64,000 nucleotides of DNA. It comes from Portulaca oleracea. Lineage: Eukaryota > Streptophyta > Magnoliopsida > Caryophyllales > Portulacaceae. Position numbers and translations under genes: made by a program. Numbering within the stretch: the stretch's first letter is position 1; the number at the start of each line of letters is the position of its first letter. Under the pieces are notes generated by a model that saw nothing but the letters and a program-made list of their open reading frames with translations, did no database searches and was not told the origin of the DNA. Below are positions 27,301-38,010 of this stretch, one piece after another. The stretch is taken from positions 47,181,769-47,245,768 of the forward strand of contig CM055874.1 of NCBI GenBank assembly GCA_029582165.1, read 5' to 3'.

Positions 27301-29403
27301 AGAAAACAATAGTGCCATCCGCAACAAGAGAAACAAACATGTTTCCCGAAATTGCTCGCTCCAATGAAAACCAAATAGTAACCCTCGGCCATAGCTGATT
27401 GTAACATCCTCGAAAACACCTCCATGACAGGCAAGAAAAGGAGAAGTGATAATGGGTCTTACCAAAGTCCTCTAGCTGTGTTAAAGAACTCAGTAGGGGA
27501 ACCATTGACAAGGACTGCAAATGAAGTTGTTGAGATGCACTGCCGAATCCAGGCAAGCCATATCTCCCAAAACCTATTCTAGACATGACATAAACAAGGA
27601 AATCCCAATTGACATTACCATAAGCCTTTTCAATATCTAAGTTACATATCCCTCTTGGCTTAGCCGCTTTGACCCTCGAGTCAATAAGCTCATTAGCAAT
27701 CAGAACAACATCTAGAATTTGACACCCCCTAAAGAAGGTGTTTTGATTAACTAAAATAAGGTCCCCAATGATGCTCCTCAATCTAACAGCTAAAACCTTA
27801 GATAATATCTTGTAAATGCACCGACAAGAATAAAAGTTTGGAATCATCAAAACCTAGATCTATCCACATTCATGTCAAAAATATGATCTCTTAAAATCAT
27901 GCTACTTAAAGAGGACTATCCAGCGACAGTATGTACAGAAAAACAGTGCTATATCAGTTTACATAGATGCACAAACCCTTTCCAAAAACCATAAGCGGGG
28001 TAATAAATATTTTCCACAAGCATAAGAAACAGGAAAACAATACCGTTGCATAATCACTTGCAATAAGGTGGGCAGAGAGCAAACCTCCAAGGACTCGGAT
28101 TGTTGTTTCAAAGACTGACACTGTTTTATTCTGCAAATCACACAAGGATCGCCAACTTCAGGTTCTATAGCACAATTCCCGAAGTAACCAGAATTCAATA
28201 GTGAATGTCAAAGTTACAATGAAATTCTATCGTAAAACATTTTGAGTTTTAGCAAAACTGTGGAAGGTTAATGTTCAGATCAATGTCACAATACCCTTAT
28301 TAACTCATATAAGTTAATACAAAACGAACCAGAGATTCCAAGTAATACAACGCAAGACGAAGGTGAAGGTAAATGATAAGCTACAAGACATGAACATTTA
28401 ATGCATGCATCCATGATGAAGTGTAAGAGATTGCCTTTCAAAAAAAATTAAAAAAAACACACAAAATCCAAATACATGATCTTTAAAAAGTTCACAAATG
28501 ATACTGGACTGCAGAATTACCCTTCCTAGTCAAATTTCCTCTCTCATTCAAATTACAATGTATTTGGTCCATCACCTAAAGCTCAATCCACCAATATCAA
28601 GACCCACAATTTCGCAAAGCGAAAGACTATCAAGGAGAATACCAATGATAGTGCTTTTCACTTTCCTGAAACAGAGAACAATTGGGGTTGAACACATAAT
28701 CTGGTGCGTGACAGCAACAACTTACAATGTCAAAGCGAAGGTTATTTCCAATCCATTCAACAGAAGCAGCGAACCGTTCTTTGTCACCAAGCAGAGCCAG
28801 TGTGTCTAGGGAGTCAATCTACAATCAACAAAAAAGGGCATTTATATTAAACCAAATCTATGAGTATGGACGTATCATCAAGTCTCCCAAAACTCCAAAA
28901 GGTACAGTGAACTGTTAGATGAAGATGGGGGAGGGAAGTTGTTCTGAGTAATTATTTACCAAAGTTAAGGCGTAGCCACCAAGCGTATCTTCTCCATCAC
29001 AAGACAAGGGTCTTAATTCGTCACGTGGGAAAGCATGCTTCATGTACCCACCAAATGCATGGTAGAACATTTCACGAACCTAAAAAAAAAAAAAAATTGA
29101 ATAACATCTTCATTTTCCATTCATGAGATACCTGAAGAATCTTGCAAATTCATGAGATACATGAAGAATCTTGCATGTTTGGAAAGATGACTAACACATT
29201 AGAGCAACAAGGAAACCAGCTGACCACAACTAGTAGCCAATGGCTCACATTAAACTAAAGATACAATTGCAGAATACCTCATCTCTGAGCTGTCTAGCTT
29301 CATCTGGTGTAACACTTTCTGCAAGAGTGCCTTCAATGGAGATGCCCCCTATTAATATGGAAATCCAGAAGAGGAACTTGAACCACACAATTGATTCATC
29401 CAT
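15316..29403 (-). CDS. MNS4: ER degradation-enhancing alpha-mannosidase-like protein (GH47), 17 exons
   Basis: This is an EDEM-type mannosidase, which trims mannose from misfolded glycoproteins in the ER to mark them for degradation. Minus-strand exons: 29403-29278, 29079-28960, 28818-28726, 28130-28044, 22643-22553, 22427-22372, 22084-22012, 21614-21505, 20927-20877, 20127-20039, 19483-19402, 19274-19161, 18832-18753, 18302-18167, 17590-17520, 17408-17153, 15594-15316. All are GT-AG and in phase, totalling 637 aa. Residues 1-28 form a signal peptide. GH47 motifs include [10 protein letters not shown] (exon 3), [15 protein letters not shown] (exon 4), GGGTLTLEF (exon 7), [18 protein letters not shown] (exon 13), [16 protein letters not shown] (exons 14-15) and TEGHLLP (exon 16). 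The Ser/Glu/Asn-rich tail carries a tandem DVVPDNS duplication. The long tail fits the MNS4 subgroup better than MNS5, from memory. The last intron (exon 16 to 17) is the least certain join, because exon 16 would read through to a stop two codons later. Confidence 0.93.
15395..15436 (-). repeat. 21-bp tandem duplication in coding sequence
   Basis: Two perfect adjacent copies of a 21-bp unit (15395-15415 and 15416-15436) give a repeated seven-residue segment in the acidic C-terminal tail of the mannosidase. Confidence 0.95.
15665..16945. repeat. Degenerate GGGTTCGG/GGGTC repeat field in the last mannosidase intron
   Basis: The 1.56-kb intron 16 holds two blocks (about 15665-16035 and 16320-16945) of short diverged words such as TTCGGGTTCGGACAA, GTGTCAAGTTCGG and TCCGGGTTCAGGTCA. 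They resemble the GGGTC-rich hAT-like family seen elsewhere in the window, but I could not define termini. No exon-like sequence is recognisable between them. Confidence 0.55.
19594..19976. mobile_element. Foldback MITE in mannosidase intron 10
   Basis: A nearly complete inverted repeat of about 380 bp. The left arm CCTTTAGGGTTATTGGA ... TATACCAACC ... GGAGGGTGTTATTT is mirrored by the right arm AATAACACCCTC ... GGTTGGTATA ... TCCAATAGCCCTAAAAG. It has no coding capacity. The termini are approximate and no clear TSD was found. Confidence 0.65.
21940..21970. repeat. T13/G18 homopolymer junction
   Basis: Thirteen T residues are followed directly by eighteen G residues inside mannosidase intron 7. 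A similar T15/G15 junction occurs at 51418-51447. Confidence 0.9.
23061..23216 (-). pseudogene. Truncated hAT transposase, BED zinc-finger N terminus (51 aa)
   Basis: The ATG at 23216 opens a 51-codon frame. After a Gly/Ser-rich start it reads [14 protein letters not shown] then [13 protein letters not shown], the W-K-Y and C-x2-C part of the BED finger that begins plant hAT transposases. It then stops before the downstream His residues and the catalytic and dimerisation domains. A 20-bp direct repeat, CTAGCAGAACCTCCTTCCCC, occurs at the start of the frame and again where it breaks off, about 124 bp away, suggesting a deletion or duplication between the repeats. It should be inactive as a transposase. 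Confidence 0.75.
23437..23700 (+). repeat. Imperfect GAA/GAG/GCA trinucleotide array
   Basis: About 260 bp is almost purely purine on the + strand with GCA interruptions, grouped in blocks such as (GAA)n GCAGCAGCAGGCAGAG. It gives fake Lys/Glu/Arg ORFs on + and Ser/Phe/Leu ORFs on -. It lies inside the hAT element and an A19 run precedes it. The proteins are shadows and are not annotated. Confidence 0.92.
24169..24396. mobile_element. MITE family 2 copy in mannosidase intron 4
   Basis: The inverted termini are GTGTGTTCTTTTAGAGGGTA at left and, inverted at right, GTGTGTTCCTTTGAGGGTAA. The arms extend inward with AGAACGTG / CACGTTCTC and AAAATTTT words. It is about 228 bp and non-coding. Related copies lie in the DTC gene at 34619-34950. 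Confidence 0.75.
24557..25610 (-). pseudogene. L1-type LINE 3' fragment (RT zinc-binding region)
   Basis: Minus-strand pieces in broken frames match the C-terminal part of plant L1 reverse transcriptases: [19 protein letters not shown], then [29 protein letters not shown], the Cys pair of the zf-RVT domain (RCSIC), and [17 protein letters not shown]. Its 3' end lies at the low-coordinate side, near an A-rich ATAAAAAAAAGATG tail. Frameshifts and stops make it dead. Confidence 0.8.
26330..27862 (-). pseudogene. L1-type LINE fragment with reverse-transcriptase domain
   Basis: Successive minus-strand frames give conserved L1 RT blocks: [35 protein letters not shown], then [12 protein letters not shown] where the catalytic F/YADD is expected, and [13 protein letters not shown] with [18 protein letters not shown]. 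The second catalytic Asp is Gly and several frameshifts are present, so it is inactive. The low-coordinate end repeats the FEAPLKDLF segment also found at 25400-25450, so this and the 24557-25610 fragment are separate insertions or a duplication of one family. Confidence 0.85.
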
Positions 29404-30360
29404 GATTCAAATGCGCCCTCTAAAGAGAAAATTTTTTAACAATCAATCCACCATATAACAGAGATATCCATTTTTTATGTTCTCGTAACTCAAGTATCTT
29501 GTATGATGGGGAGACCCTAGTGTACACAACAAGGGAGACCCAACAACTATAAATTCTTTTTTTTTCTTTTCTTTGTGTCTAAACCCCATAATTTTTTCCT
29601 TTATATATCCGAGAAAAATGTGTGTATCTAATCACTACTCGTCGCGATGTTGCACAAATTTCACATATGTAATTCATAGCAAATCATCTCTACTACTGCT
29701 CCTAACCATTTCAGAGTAGACTAACCTTGTCACAAGACGGTGAATATGCAAAATACAAACATAAGAGTATCGCCACTCAAAATTTCTTTCAAATACTCTA
29801 AACAGAAATGTAAGCAAATAAGGGCAATAAACCTCGACAAACAAGGTATGGGTTTGGAAGCTTAGGTAGCACTTTGACCACATCTTCTCAATAATTTGGA
29901 ATTGAAATTTCAACCATTTCCTTCACTTAGCACTTCAAATTTACAAAGGGAAAACACTTGAGTCATTAGTACTATACTTTTGAAAACCATGATAGCAATG
30001 TGAATTGCGAAGTTCTATAACTCAATGGTCACACAGATTCGCTCAAACCCCACAAAGTGATCATCCAAAAACACCCAAAACCTTGATAATAAATTGTCCT
30101 TTAAATCCAAGCCTTAAACTACTCACATAGTTTAGACTGCAGATCATACAATTACACACTGGCAAAAGTTGGTTCCTCGTGGATAAAATTGAAGGGGATA
30201 AGTTGCAAAAAGAGCAGGTAAAGAAAAGAAGAGATAAGTAAGAAAGTTACTTCAAACAGAGGCTATGTGAGATGGGCATGGAGAGAGGTTGAAGAAGGGG
30301 CGGCAGAAGGAGCGGCGGCGCGTGAGAGGGCGGCAGCGCGTAAGGGATCGGAATGGCTGC
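29404..30360 (-). other. 5' leader of the mannosidase gene with probable 5' UTR intron
   Basis: Just upstream of the ATG, TTTTCTCTTTAG|AGGGCGC looks like an acceptor. Near 30250, GTTTGAA|GTAACTTTC looks like a donor that follows a GC-rich stretch (30295-30360). A 5' UTR intron of about 0.8 kb is inferred; there is no coding sequence. Confidence 0.45.
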
Positions 30361-30593
30361 AGAGCTTTAGACTGAGATTTCACCAACCTCGCCCTTCCAA
30401 TCCGCCTCGCTAGTTATGCAGGCGTTTTTTAATTATTACCCTTTTTTCTTTTTTCTTTTCCTTTTTCGGACATATTTGAAGGAACAAAGAGGGGGATATA
30501 AATACAACATATTTGTTATAATTTTTTATTAATCTTTTTTGGAGGGAATTTTTTATTATGAAAATGATAAGCTATGATTATTCATCATGTGTA

Positions 30594-31990
30594 CTGGATA
30601 CATCATCTATGACCAGATCATTGACAATATTTGGTGCTCCATCTACCAGACCCTACGGCCAACCTCAAAAGCTGTAGATGGGCCAAAGCGTGAGCAACCT
30701 TGTTCCCAAATCTACGAACATGCGAAAAAACATAAAAATTAAATTGTTCAGCTAGCCTAAGAATATCTTAAATCAAAAATCCTATGGTGAAATTGGAAAT
30801 GTTCTTGTTTCGAAGTTTTAATATAAGGGTCAGACAATCCCCTTCTACAACAACTAATGAGAGTTGCTGCTCCAGAGCTAATTGAAGAGCGCAAGGATGC
30901 AAGCTCTTGCCTTTAAGATCTCAGTCTCAACTCGTCCTGCCCGTTGCTCCACAACCATGAATAATATCATCCCTTTGTCATCTCTGCCCAGTAACTCCAC
31001 CACCCTCATTCTCCGCAACGAGGCCCGTCAAAATTGACCTTCACAAACCCAGAGTGCAGTAGATGCCATGTAGTGTATCGGACATCCTTGATCTCTGTTC
31101 TGTCTCGAGCCCGTTGGTACTCTTGAATCAGGTCTTTAACTTGTGCTATTATTAAGTGGGGATGTTTCCTCCTTCCCCATAGAGAGCTTAGTTCCTGTCA
31201 TTCCAGATCGCCCAAACAATACCTATAAACAGCCCCCATTGCTCGCCCGTCAGCTCCATCGCGCCACACATGGTCTCTAGAACACGACCTGTTTGCGGTT
31301 TCCATGCACTTTTATGGAACCCACTTACTTCCCACATTTTCCTTGCTCTGCTACACCAAAATAAAGCAAGCATTATTGATCCATCTCCTATCTCGTAGCA
31401 CCTACACACTGGTGAGATTGTCTTGATTATCCTTGCTAATTCATCACACGCAGGTAGCGCTCCAACTGATGCCCTCTATATAAGCATCCTCATCTTCGAC
31501 GGAATCTCAATTCTCCAAACTGTACTCCACAATTTGTTTGATTGGCTACTAGTGTTTGATGATGGTTATTCCCGATCATTCCTTTCTCGTGTCGCTCTAT
31601 AGGTCGTTTTTACCGACAGATGTCCATTTGACGCATAATGCCACGCCATCCTATCATTCGACCATGACCTCGCCGGGGGCAAAGATTTGATGATTTCCGC
31701 ATCCGGTTGCAAGAATATGTTATTGATCATGTCCTCTTTCCACCCTCCCGCCTCATGATCAATAAGGTCCGCCACTCTCAACAGCGCCAAATCCTCCCTT
31801 TTTGGTGTAATCACCTTGAAGGCATTGAGTCTAGGAATCCATCATGAGTCCTAATACTAAGGGAAAACTTGTTTCCAACAATTCATCGTATGCCTCGTTG
31901 GACTACCCAAATAACTCCACTTAAACTTTTCCAGGTGTAGCTGTCTGTCTGCGTCGGGACTGCATCCAATAGAACCTAGGTCCCCCCGTA
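30594..31990 (-). pseudogene. Degenerate non-LTR retroelement (RT zinc-binding and RNase H)
   Basis: Minus-strand fragments include DRMAWHYASNGHLSVKTTYR and FWCSRARKMWEVSGFHKSAW, then WGLFIGIVWAIWNDRN, matching the zf-RVT region of plant LINEs, with an RNase H-like stretch near 30640-30900 (LVVVEGDCLTLI). Frames are broken. The element separates the mannosidase and DTC promoters. Confidence 0.7.
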
Positions 31991-31999
31991 TCCTTCACG

Positions 32000-32253
32000 C
32001 CCTATAGGCTTTGTTGAAATCAACATAAATGCTCATCTAACTTATGACAAAACTATAGATCTAGGCTACATTATAAGGGATGATCGAGCACTGATTCTAA
32101 TGGTCGGGAGTAAGAAATTTCCAACCTGGTGGAACCCGAAGCAAGCCGAGACAATAACACGAGACTTTGGGTTGAAAGCACCAAGGGATAAAGGATACGA
32201 GAATGTGGTTTTGGAGAGTGATGTGTTGGGATTGATCATGAAACTCCAATGAG
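32000..32253 (+). pseudogene. RNase H-like LINE fragment on the + strand
   Basis: The + strand reads LGYIIRDDRALILMVGSKKF followed by WWNPKQAETITRDFGLKAP and VVLESDVLGLIMKLQ then a stop. This is the layout of the RNase H (RVT_3) domain of plant LINE-type elements, with the E-to-(T) and ESD motifs. It is a short isolated piece in the opposite orientation to its neighbour. Confidence 0.6.
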
Positions 32254-32907
32254 GGAGATAAGGACTAGGCAGTAGGTACAATTGATATGCTGATCCTCAA
32301 CTTTCAAGCACTCTTAATTAGTCATGCAAAGAAAGAACCGAGAAAAACGTGATATAAATACTCACTTATGCGCTAGGTCGATTGACGATGACAACAATGC
32401 GGCGTTGTTTGCATATAATTTTTCAAGAGACCCAGGGAAGAAGATTTAATGAAGTAGCCCTCCTTTATAGCTTAAAAAAATTTATATATAATAAATTGAT
32501 ACAGTAACTTGTTATTTGTCGATATTATGAAACACAAATTCTTATTCTTAAATACCAAAAAAACAAAAACGCAAGATACTACTGAAAAAAATAAATTAAA
32601 ATTAAAAGAAAAGAAAATTGGAAACAGAGGAGATCTGAATCTGACCTAAAATTAAATTATCCTCCAATAAAAAAAATAGGAAAATTGAAAAGACCGCCTC
32701 AACTCGTGGTTACGCCAACTTGTCAACCACCAGTCTCTCTCTCTACCCACTATTTGACTGTGCTTAGGGGCAAAGCAAGACCCCCCTCTTTCTCTCTCTA
32801 CCCCCAGCTCCGCCGCAAAGACTCTCTCTTTCTCTCTCTAACCGGAGTTCTCCCTCTTCCTGCTACATCCCTTGAACTCCACAGAAGAGAAAAAGAGAGA
32901 AGGAAAA
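32254..32907 (+). promoter_or_regulatory. Promoter and 5' UTR region of DTC
   Basis: AT-rich sequence gives way to a CT-rich leader (CTCTCTCTCTACC at about 32730 and TCTCTCTTTCTCTCTC at about 32822) just before the DTC ATG. Pyrimidine-rich leaders are common in highly expressed plant genes. No TATA box was assigned. Confidence 0.45.
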
Positions 32908-35900
32908 ATGGCGGATCAGAAAGCTAAGCCTGCTGGTGTTTGGCCCACTGTTAAGCCTTTTGTCAATGGTGGTGCCTCCGGTATGCTTGCTACCTGTGTT
33001 ATTCAACCCATCGATATGATCAAGGTTCATCTCTTTCTCTTTTCTTTTTGGATCTGTCATGATGCTTCGTTTTTCCTGGGTTTTGGGCGAAGATTATTGT
33101 TTTTTTTGGTGGGTATTTGGGTTATTGAATTGATCTGTCTTTTCGGGTTTCTGGGTTCGTTGTTCTGTGAGATGGGTAGGTCAGTATTTGGTTATTGTGA
33201 GCTTCATTTACTGCGAAATTCTCTTCTGTGTTTGGGTAATTGGGGAATGGAGGTGATCGATCCTTTAGGGTTTCTGGATTTGTTGTTTTGTCGACTGGGT
33301 CGATCAGTACGAGGCTTAAAAAGAGTATTCGTTTGATGAGAAACATCTCTGTATGTGGGGTATTTTTTTGTTTGTTTGTTTGTTTGTTTTGATTTTCATG
33401 AGTGTTTCAGATTTGTAGTGTTTTTTGTTTTTGTGTTAATTTTGTCTGGAATTGTCAATTTGCAGGTGAGAATCCAACTGGGTCAGGGATCAGCGGCCCA
33501 AGTGACCAAAAACATGCTTGCAAATGAGGGTTTTGGTGCCTTCTACAAGGTTTGATCTTTGTTCTTTATGTTCTGCATTCATGTTATTGTAGTTCTTGTC
33601 TTGTATGTGTAGATCTAACCTTTGAAGGTGTAGAAGGTGAATGTGGGTTAGTAAAGTTCATTTCTTAGTTTCATTGCTACGTAAATTGCATGCTGAATTA
33701 TCATAACAACATCCAGTGTGGGTCTCACTTATGCTATGTACGCAGCCTTACCTGCTGTTAGACTGATTCCAAGGGATCCACCAAACAAACAGGCAAAAGT
33801 AGCAAACAATTCTTTCTGAAAGTTTTTGTGGTACTGCTCCCATTCGTTTAAAAATTATAAATTATAAAAAAAAAAACCATGAGAATATGATTGTTCTATG
33901 TGGATCCTTCGTGGGTGAAGCTTTAGCTGCCTTTGGAAATGGTCAAGATGGGTTAGCCTTAAAACTTTATCTAAGCTTAGCAACTGTTTTAGCACAGCCT
34001 TTTTGTTCTTAAAAAAGGCGAAGCTTATGCTTATGTTAATGTTCAAAGCAATCTATTGTGACTAGTGATTATTGAAATTTTAGAACAGTTTGGATGTTTC
34101 AGTGTTCTGGCATGTTATAAATTGGTTCTGGTGCATAGATTTCCTTTTTTTTTTTTGTTCTTTTGGGTTGCTTATCCCATGTTCTTTAATTTTATGTAGG
34201 GTCTCTCTGCTGGGTTGCTCCGACAAGCTACATACACAACTGCACGACTTGGATCTTTCAGGTAAGCTTATTTTGTGTTGAGGCACATTAACATCATCCT
34301 GCATGTACAATTTGCTTTGAATGTTTCGGTAATTTGTTCGTGAAAAATGCATATTGTATTTGAGAGAGTTATTGAGATCCATTTGCTCCTTCGATTTATC
34401 ATCCATGAGTGGGTGAATTTTTGACACTGATCATAGTTTGCCTATATCCCATGTCCCTCTACCCCAACTCTCATGTCACTTTAATGTTGGACCTGTTGTC
34501 TTCATACATTGGTTATTGATGCTACACCAATTCATATACATTGTACCCCGTAAGATGTGGTGAATCATCCAATTTTAGTAGTGACCTTTTTCTTATAATG
34601 TGATTCCTTTACTCCTAGGTGTGTTCTTTTAGAGGGTAAGGGTAGGTTAGGTAAATTTGGGTAACATTTTGTTGGGGAAGTTTTGGGAGAACATGGAAAA
34701 TGTAGAAAATTTTACAAAACATATAACACATACCCATATTACACATTACCCAAATTATCCAGTCCTTTCCAAAATTTTGCATGTTCTAAAAGAACATAAT
34801 GTACACTGTTCTTTCGGACAGTAAGGGTCGGTTGGGTAAATTTGTTGTATATTTTGTAAAATTTTCAAAATTTTCCACGTTCTCCCAAAACTCTCCCAAC
34901 CAAACTTCACCCAAAATTTACCCAACCTACACCTAGCTTCTAAAGAACATTTCATAGTTAGCTAAGTCTGGATCCACACTCTGTGAATTGTTGTTGTAAC
35001 CTAAAGTTCGATTGATTTCTGTAAAATTGTCGAGTCATTTGCTAAATGGATTTTCAATCTCCTTCAGGGTTTTGACGAACAAAGCTGTAGCTGCTAACGA
35101 TGGGAAGCCTCTCCCTCTGTACCAAAAAGCTCTGTGTGGGTTAACTGCTGGAGCCATTGGAGCCACTGTTGGGAGTCCTGCTGATCTGGCACTCATTCGT
35201 ATGCAAGCTGATGCTACTCTGCCTGCTGCCCAGAGGAGAAATTACAAGAATGCATTCCATGCTCTTTACAGAATCACTGCAGACGAGGGTGTTCTGGCAC
35301 TTTGGAAAGGTGCAGGGCCAACCGTTGTAAGAGCCATGGCATTGAACATGGGAATGCTTGCCTCTTATGATCAATCTGTCGAGTTTTTCAGAGATAGCCT
35401 TGGCCTCGGTGAAGTTTCCACTATCGTTGGTAAGTGAAAAAAGAACTTCATTATTTCATTAACCATGCACACGAAACATATATACATACATGACATCTCA
35501 ATTGGAAACCCATAATTCAGATAAATGCTTGCCAAGAATAGGTAAATACAGTATATATTTACTAATATAAGATTTGAAAAACACATGTATACGTTCAGTG
35601 TTTATTTACCAACATAATTCTAATATTCAGATGCAGCATTTCTTCTTCTTCTTGATTGAGCAATGTCCCTCTCCTGCATCCACTCCCTAAAGGGGGGGGG
35701 GGGACAATTGTTATCCTCAAGATGTGACTGTAGTGATTGTGGACTTGTGGTCCTTTTAGGCAATTTGTTGTTAGAGTTGGCTGTAGTGCAGTAGTGAGGT
35801 GTGATGAAGTGATGGTGACTTAATGGATCATCTCATCGACCACAACTTGACTGAATCTTGACTCGCGGCTATGGTTTCATGGTAATCTAACCACAGTTAT

Positions 35901-36809
35901 CAGGAATGTATCCAGGCTCTTTCAACTGCACCGTGGATGGCTACTATTTGTTCAAATCTAGTCTAGTTTTGGCTTTGATATATAACGATCTGGTAACGAT
36001 GAATCAAACAGGATCTGACCCATATCACCTTATTTGCCAATGGACCGTCATATTCTTCCATTTCCCTAATGCTGTGCATCATTACCTGTTTCTGGACATT
36101 TATATTTTTGAAGACGTGTAGGATATGATAATTAAATCAGTCTAAGTTGTATCCATTTGTATGGTTTCAGGTGCTAGTGCTGTTTCCGGATTCTTTGCAT
36201 CTGCCTGCAGTCTGCCATTCGATTATGTGAAAACCCAAATACAGAAAATGCAGCCTGATGCTAATGGCAAGTACCCATATACTGGCTCCTTGGACTGTGC
36301 CATGAAAACCCTGAAAGCAGGAGGGCCCTTCAAATTCTACACCGGGTTTCCTGTCTACTGTGTTAGGATTGCCCCACACGTTATGGTACGCCCATTCCTC
36401 TCAATTTCTTTCTTGTCAATTCTCATCGTAGCATTTTGTTGGTAAATTTGCCCGGGACAATTGGTCAACTTGCCAGCATTGACCAAACTTCCCCGTGTTT
36501 GGTTGTTTTTAATGTATGGGGAAATTTTATGTGGAGCCCACTTCACATTCAAACCAGCGAAAATTTTCCCCAGGGGTAGGAAAAGTTTTTCCCAGAATTC
36601 TACCAAATGCTAAGCTGAAAAGTGAATTGTACTTTTCCCCTCACAAAATACCTCAGAAGCAAAACAATCGTAGATAATAAGAGATCTTTATTTGATGTTT
36701 CGACGTATTGAAGATATTGTCTAACTAAATCTTGGGGATGATCGACTTTCAGATGACATGGATATTCTTGAACCAAATTCAGAAGATTGAGAAAGCGGCC
36801 GGTTTGTAG
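32908..36809 (+). CDS. DTC: Mitochondrial dicarboxylate/tricarboxylate transporter
   Basis: This inner-membrane carrier exchanges dicarboxylates (malate, oxoglutarate) and tricarboxylates (citrate) between mitochondrial matrix and cytosol. Exons are 32908-33024, 33466-33549, 34200-34261, 35068-35429, 36171-36385 and 36753-36809; all are GT-AG and sum to 298 aa, the usual length of plant DTC. Three mitochondrial-carrier repeats are visible through their signatures: PIDMIK (34-39), PADLALIR (125-132) and PFDYVK (224-229). The N terminus (MADQKAKPAGVWPTVKPFVN) and C terminus (QIQKIEKAAGL) also fit DTC. There is no cleavable presequence, as expected. Introns carry a SINE relic (intron 2) and family 2 MITEs (intron 3). 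An AATAAA at 36951-36956 is a likely poly(A) signal. It lies head-to-head with the mannosidase gene. Confidence 0.97.
33703..33790 (-). mobile_element. TS/Au-like SINE remnant in DTC intron 2
   Basis: On the minus strand GGTAAGGCTGCGTACATAGC is followed by GAGACCCACACTGG and a GTTGTTATG tail. This resembles the conserved body of TS/Au-type plant SINEs, which end in TTG repeats. The assignment is from memory of the family. Confidence 0.55.
34619..34950. mobile_element. MITE family 2, two adjacent copies in DTC intron 3
   Basis: The first copy starts GTGTTCTTTTAGAGGGTAAG (34621) and ends in CATGTTCTAAAAGAACA at about 34797. A second, rearranged copy follows, starting TGTTCTTTCGGACAGTAAGG (34807) and ending CTTCTAAAGAACA at about 34949. 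Internal words (GGGTAAATTTG, TTCCACGTTCTCCCAAAACT) match the copy at 24169-24396. Confidence 0.7.
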
Positions 36810-36950
36810 ATGGACAACACCTACCTGAGAAGTTTTGCAGCCTTATTATGTCTTCAGTCTGGTTGTATTTGTAGAAGTGGCAGTTTCAAGCGCCGGCATA
36901 GATTTGGTTTCATGCTAAGACTTTAACCTTCAAAATTTTGCGCCGACTGA

Positions 36951-36956
36951 AATAAA
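36951..36956 (+). terminator. AATAAA poly(A) signal of DTC
   Basis: A canonical hexamer lies 142 bp past the DTC stop codon. Confidence 0.5.
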
Positions 36957-37164
36957 TTAGCAAAACTATCTGTATTTCTTCCTATACTTGATTCTTTCCG
37001 GCAACAGGGTGAAGCATCTGTAGCTGGATTAGTTGTTTTTTCAGACAAACTACGAGATTTTTATGTCTCGCACATTATTATGGAGTTGATCAAAACCAAA
37101 ATTGATTTTACATCATCTCATTTTCAGCTGATATGCAGATGTGACTTGAAAAGTCTGCCTTTTG

Positions 37165-37178
37165 CCCCCCCCCCCCCC
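37165..37178. repeat. C14 homopolymer
   Basis: A run of fourteen C is followed by a T-rich tract, in intergenic DNA. Confidence 0.9.
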
Positions 37179-37324
37179 TTTTCTTCTTTTAGATCATCTC
37201 ATTTTGTTGCTACTGATTTGTTAAGGGGCTATCTCATCAAGTAATCATAGGAGTTGTGAAAGGGATTTATATTATTGGAGTTGAATTTGATATGATATGG
37301 CCATAGTAATGCAAGAATCACTTG

Positions 37325-37527
37325 GGGCTTGTTTGGCAGCTGGGTGGTAACCGTTGGTGGCTATTTGGATTAATTATTTGACTTTAGCTTATTGCAATAA
37401 AGGTGTTTGGCAAAATAGTTTGTAAAAAGCTACTCCGTAAAGTTTCCTTTCAAATATGTAAAGCTGTTTATCAAAACTTTCAGTAGTTTTTCAAGTTTGG
37501 TTGAAAAGCTAGTTACCAAACAAGCCC
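37325..37527. mobile_element. MITE with GGGCTTGTTTGG ends
   Basis: Perfect 12-bp inverted termini, GGGCTTGTTTGG and CCAAACAAGCCC, bound 203 bp of AT-rich sequence with further inverted words (AGCTAG, AAAAGCTA). The ends are typical of small plant hAT-like MITEs. The target duplication is not clear. Confidence 0.75.
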
Positions 37528-37606
37528 TTAATACCGATGGTGACAAATGCCTTGTTTCCACTTTCTAGTTGATGAGTTTGTGCTATTATGATATGGAATT
37601 TGTGTG

Positions 37607-37842
37607 CAAGACCTTGTAGCTCAAGTGATGAGGGGATAGGAGGTCTATCCTCTTCACTAATATTCAAATCTTGGTTGCCACAACTTTTTTGGTGGCCTAG
37701 TGGGAATCATGGGTGCTCCTAGAGCTCTTTGTATGTTTTATGTTTGTATTAACCCCCACATTCTCTTGGCTGCTTTCCTATGAGGTTTGCATCCTGTAGA
37801 GGGAACTTTATGGGTGGGCCAACTTGCCCTCTTTAAAAAAAA
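37607..37842 (+). mobile_element. tRNA-derived SINE A
   Basis: TGTAGCTCAAGTGATGAGGG resembles a pol III box A, and a degenerate box B (TATTCAAATCTTGG) lies about 45 bp downstream. The body of roughly 230 bp ends in an A-rich tail (TTTAAAAAAAATC). Confidence 0.6.
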
Positions 37843-38010
37843 TCAAGTTCATAGGTTTTTTTTGTGTACTTTGTTTTCAGGAGTGGGATGCTTTTCAACT
37901 ACTAACCTCATGTTCTTTTGTTTGATGGACAACTCACTACATTTTTACCAGATTCTACTTGTTTTTATCTGACCCTTTCTAAAAACATGCTAAACATACA
38001 TTTTTAGTCA

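Larger units (their letters stand above)
22644..28043 (-). other. Giant intron 4 of the mannosidase gene, packed with transposons
   Basis: The intron is 5400 bp, while the others in this gene are mostly 80-1000 bp. In order along the + strand it holds a hAT element (22758-24035), a TGTTCTTTTAGAGGG MITE (24169-24396), an L1-type LINE fragment (24557-25610), 0.7 kb of unassigned sequence with stops in all frames (25611-26329), and a second LINE fragment (26330-27862). The splice sites are normal: AACG|GTATTG at the donor and TTTCAG|GGTATG at the acceptor. Confidence 0.8.

Noticed and set aside
33025..33336. Extension of DTC exon 1 into a 154-aa ORF
   Set aside because: Reading through the donor gives unrelated Phe/Leu/Gly-rich sequence; using the GT-AG junction restores the carrier repeat exactly.
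36437..36613. MITE-like sequence with GTGTTTGGTT in DTC intron 5
   Set aside because: Candidate inverted words are short and no terminus or TSD could be set.
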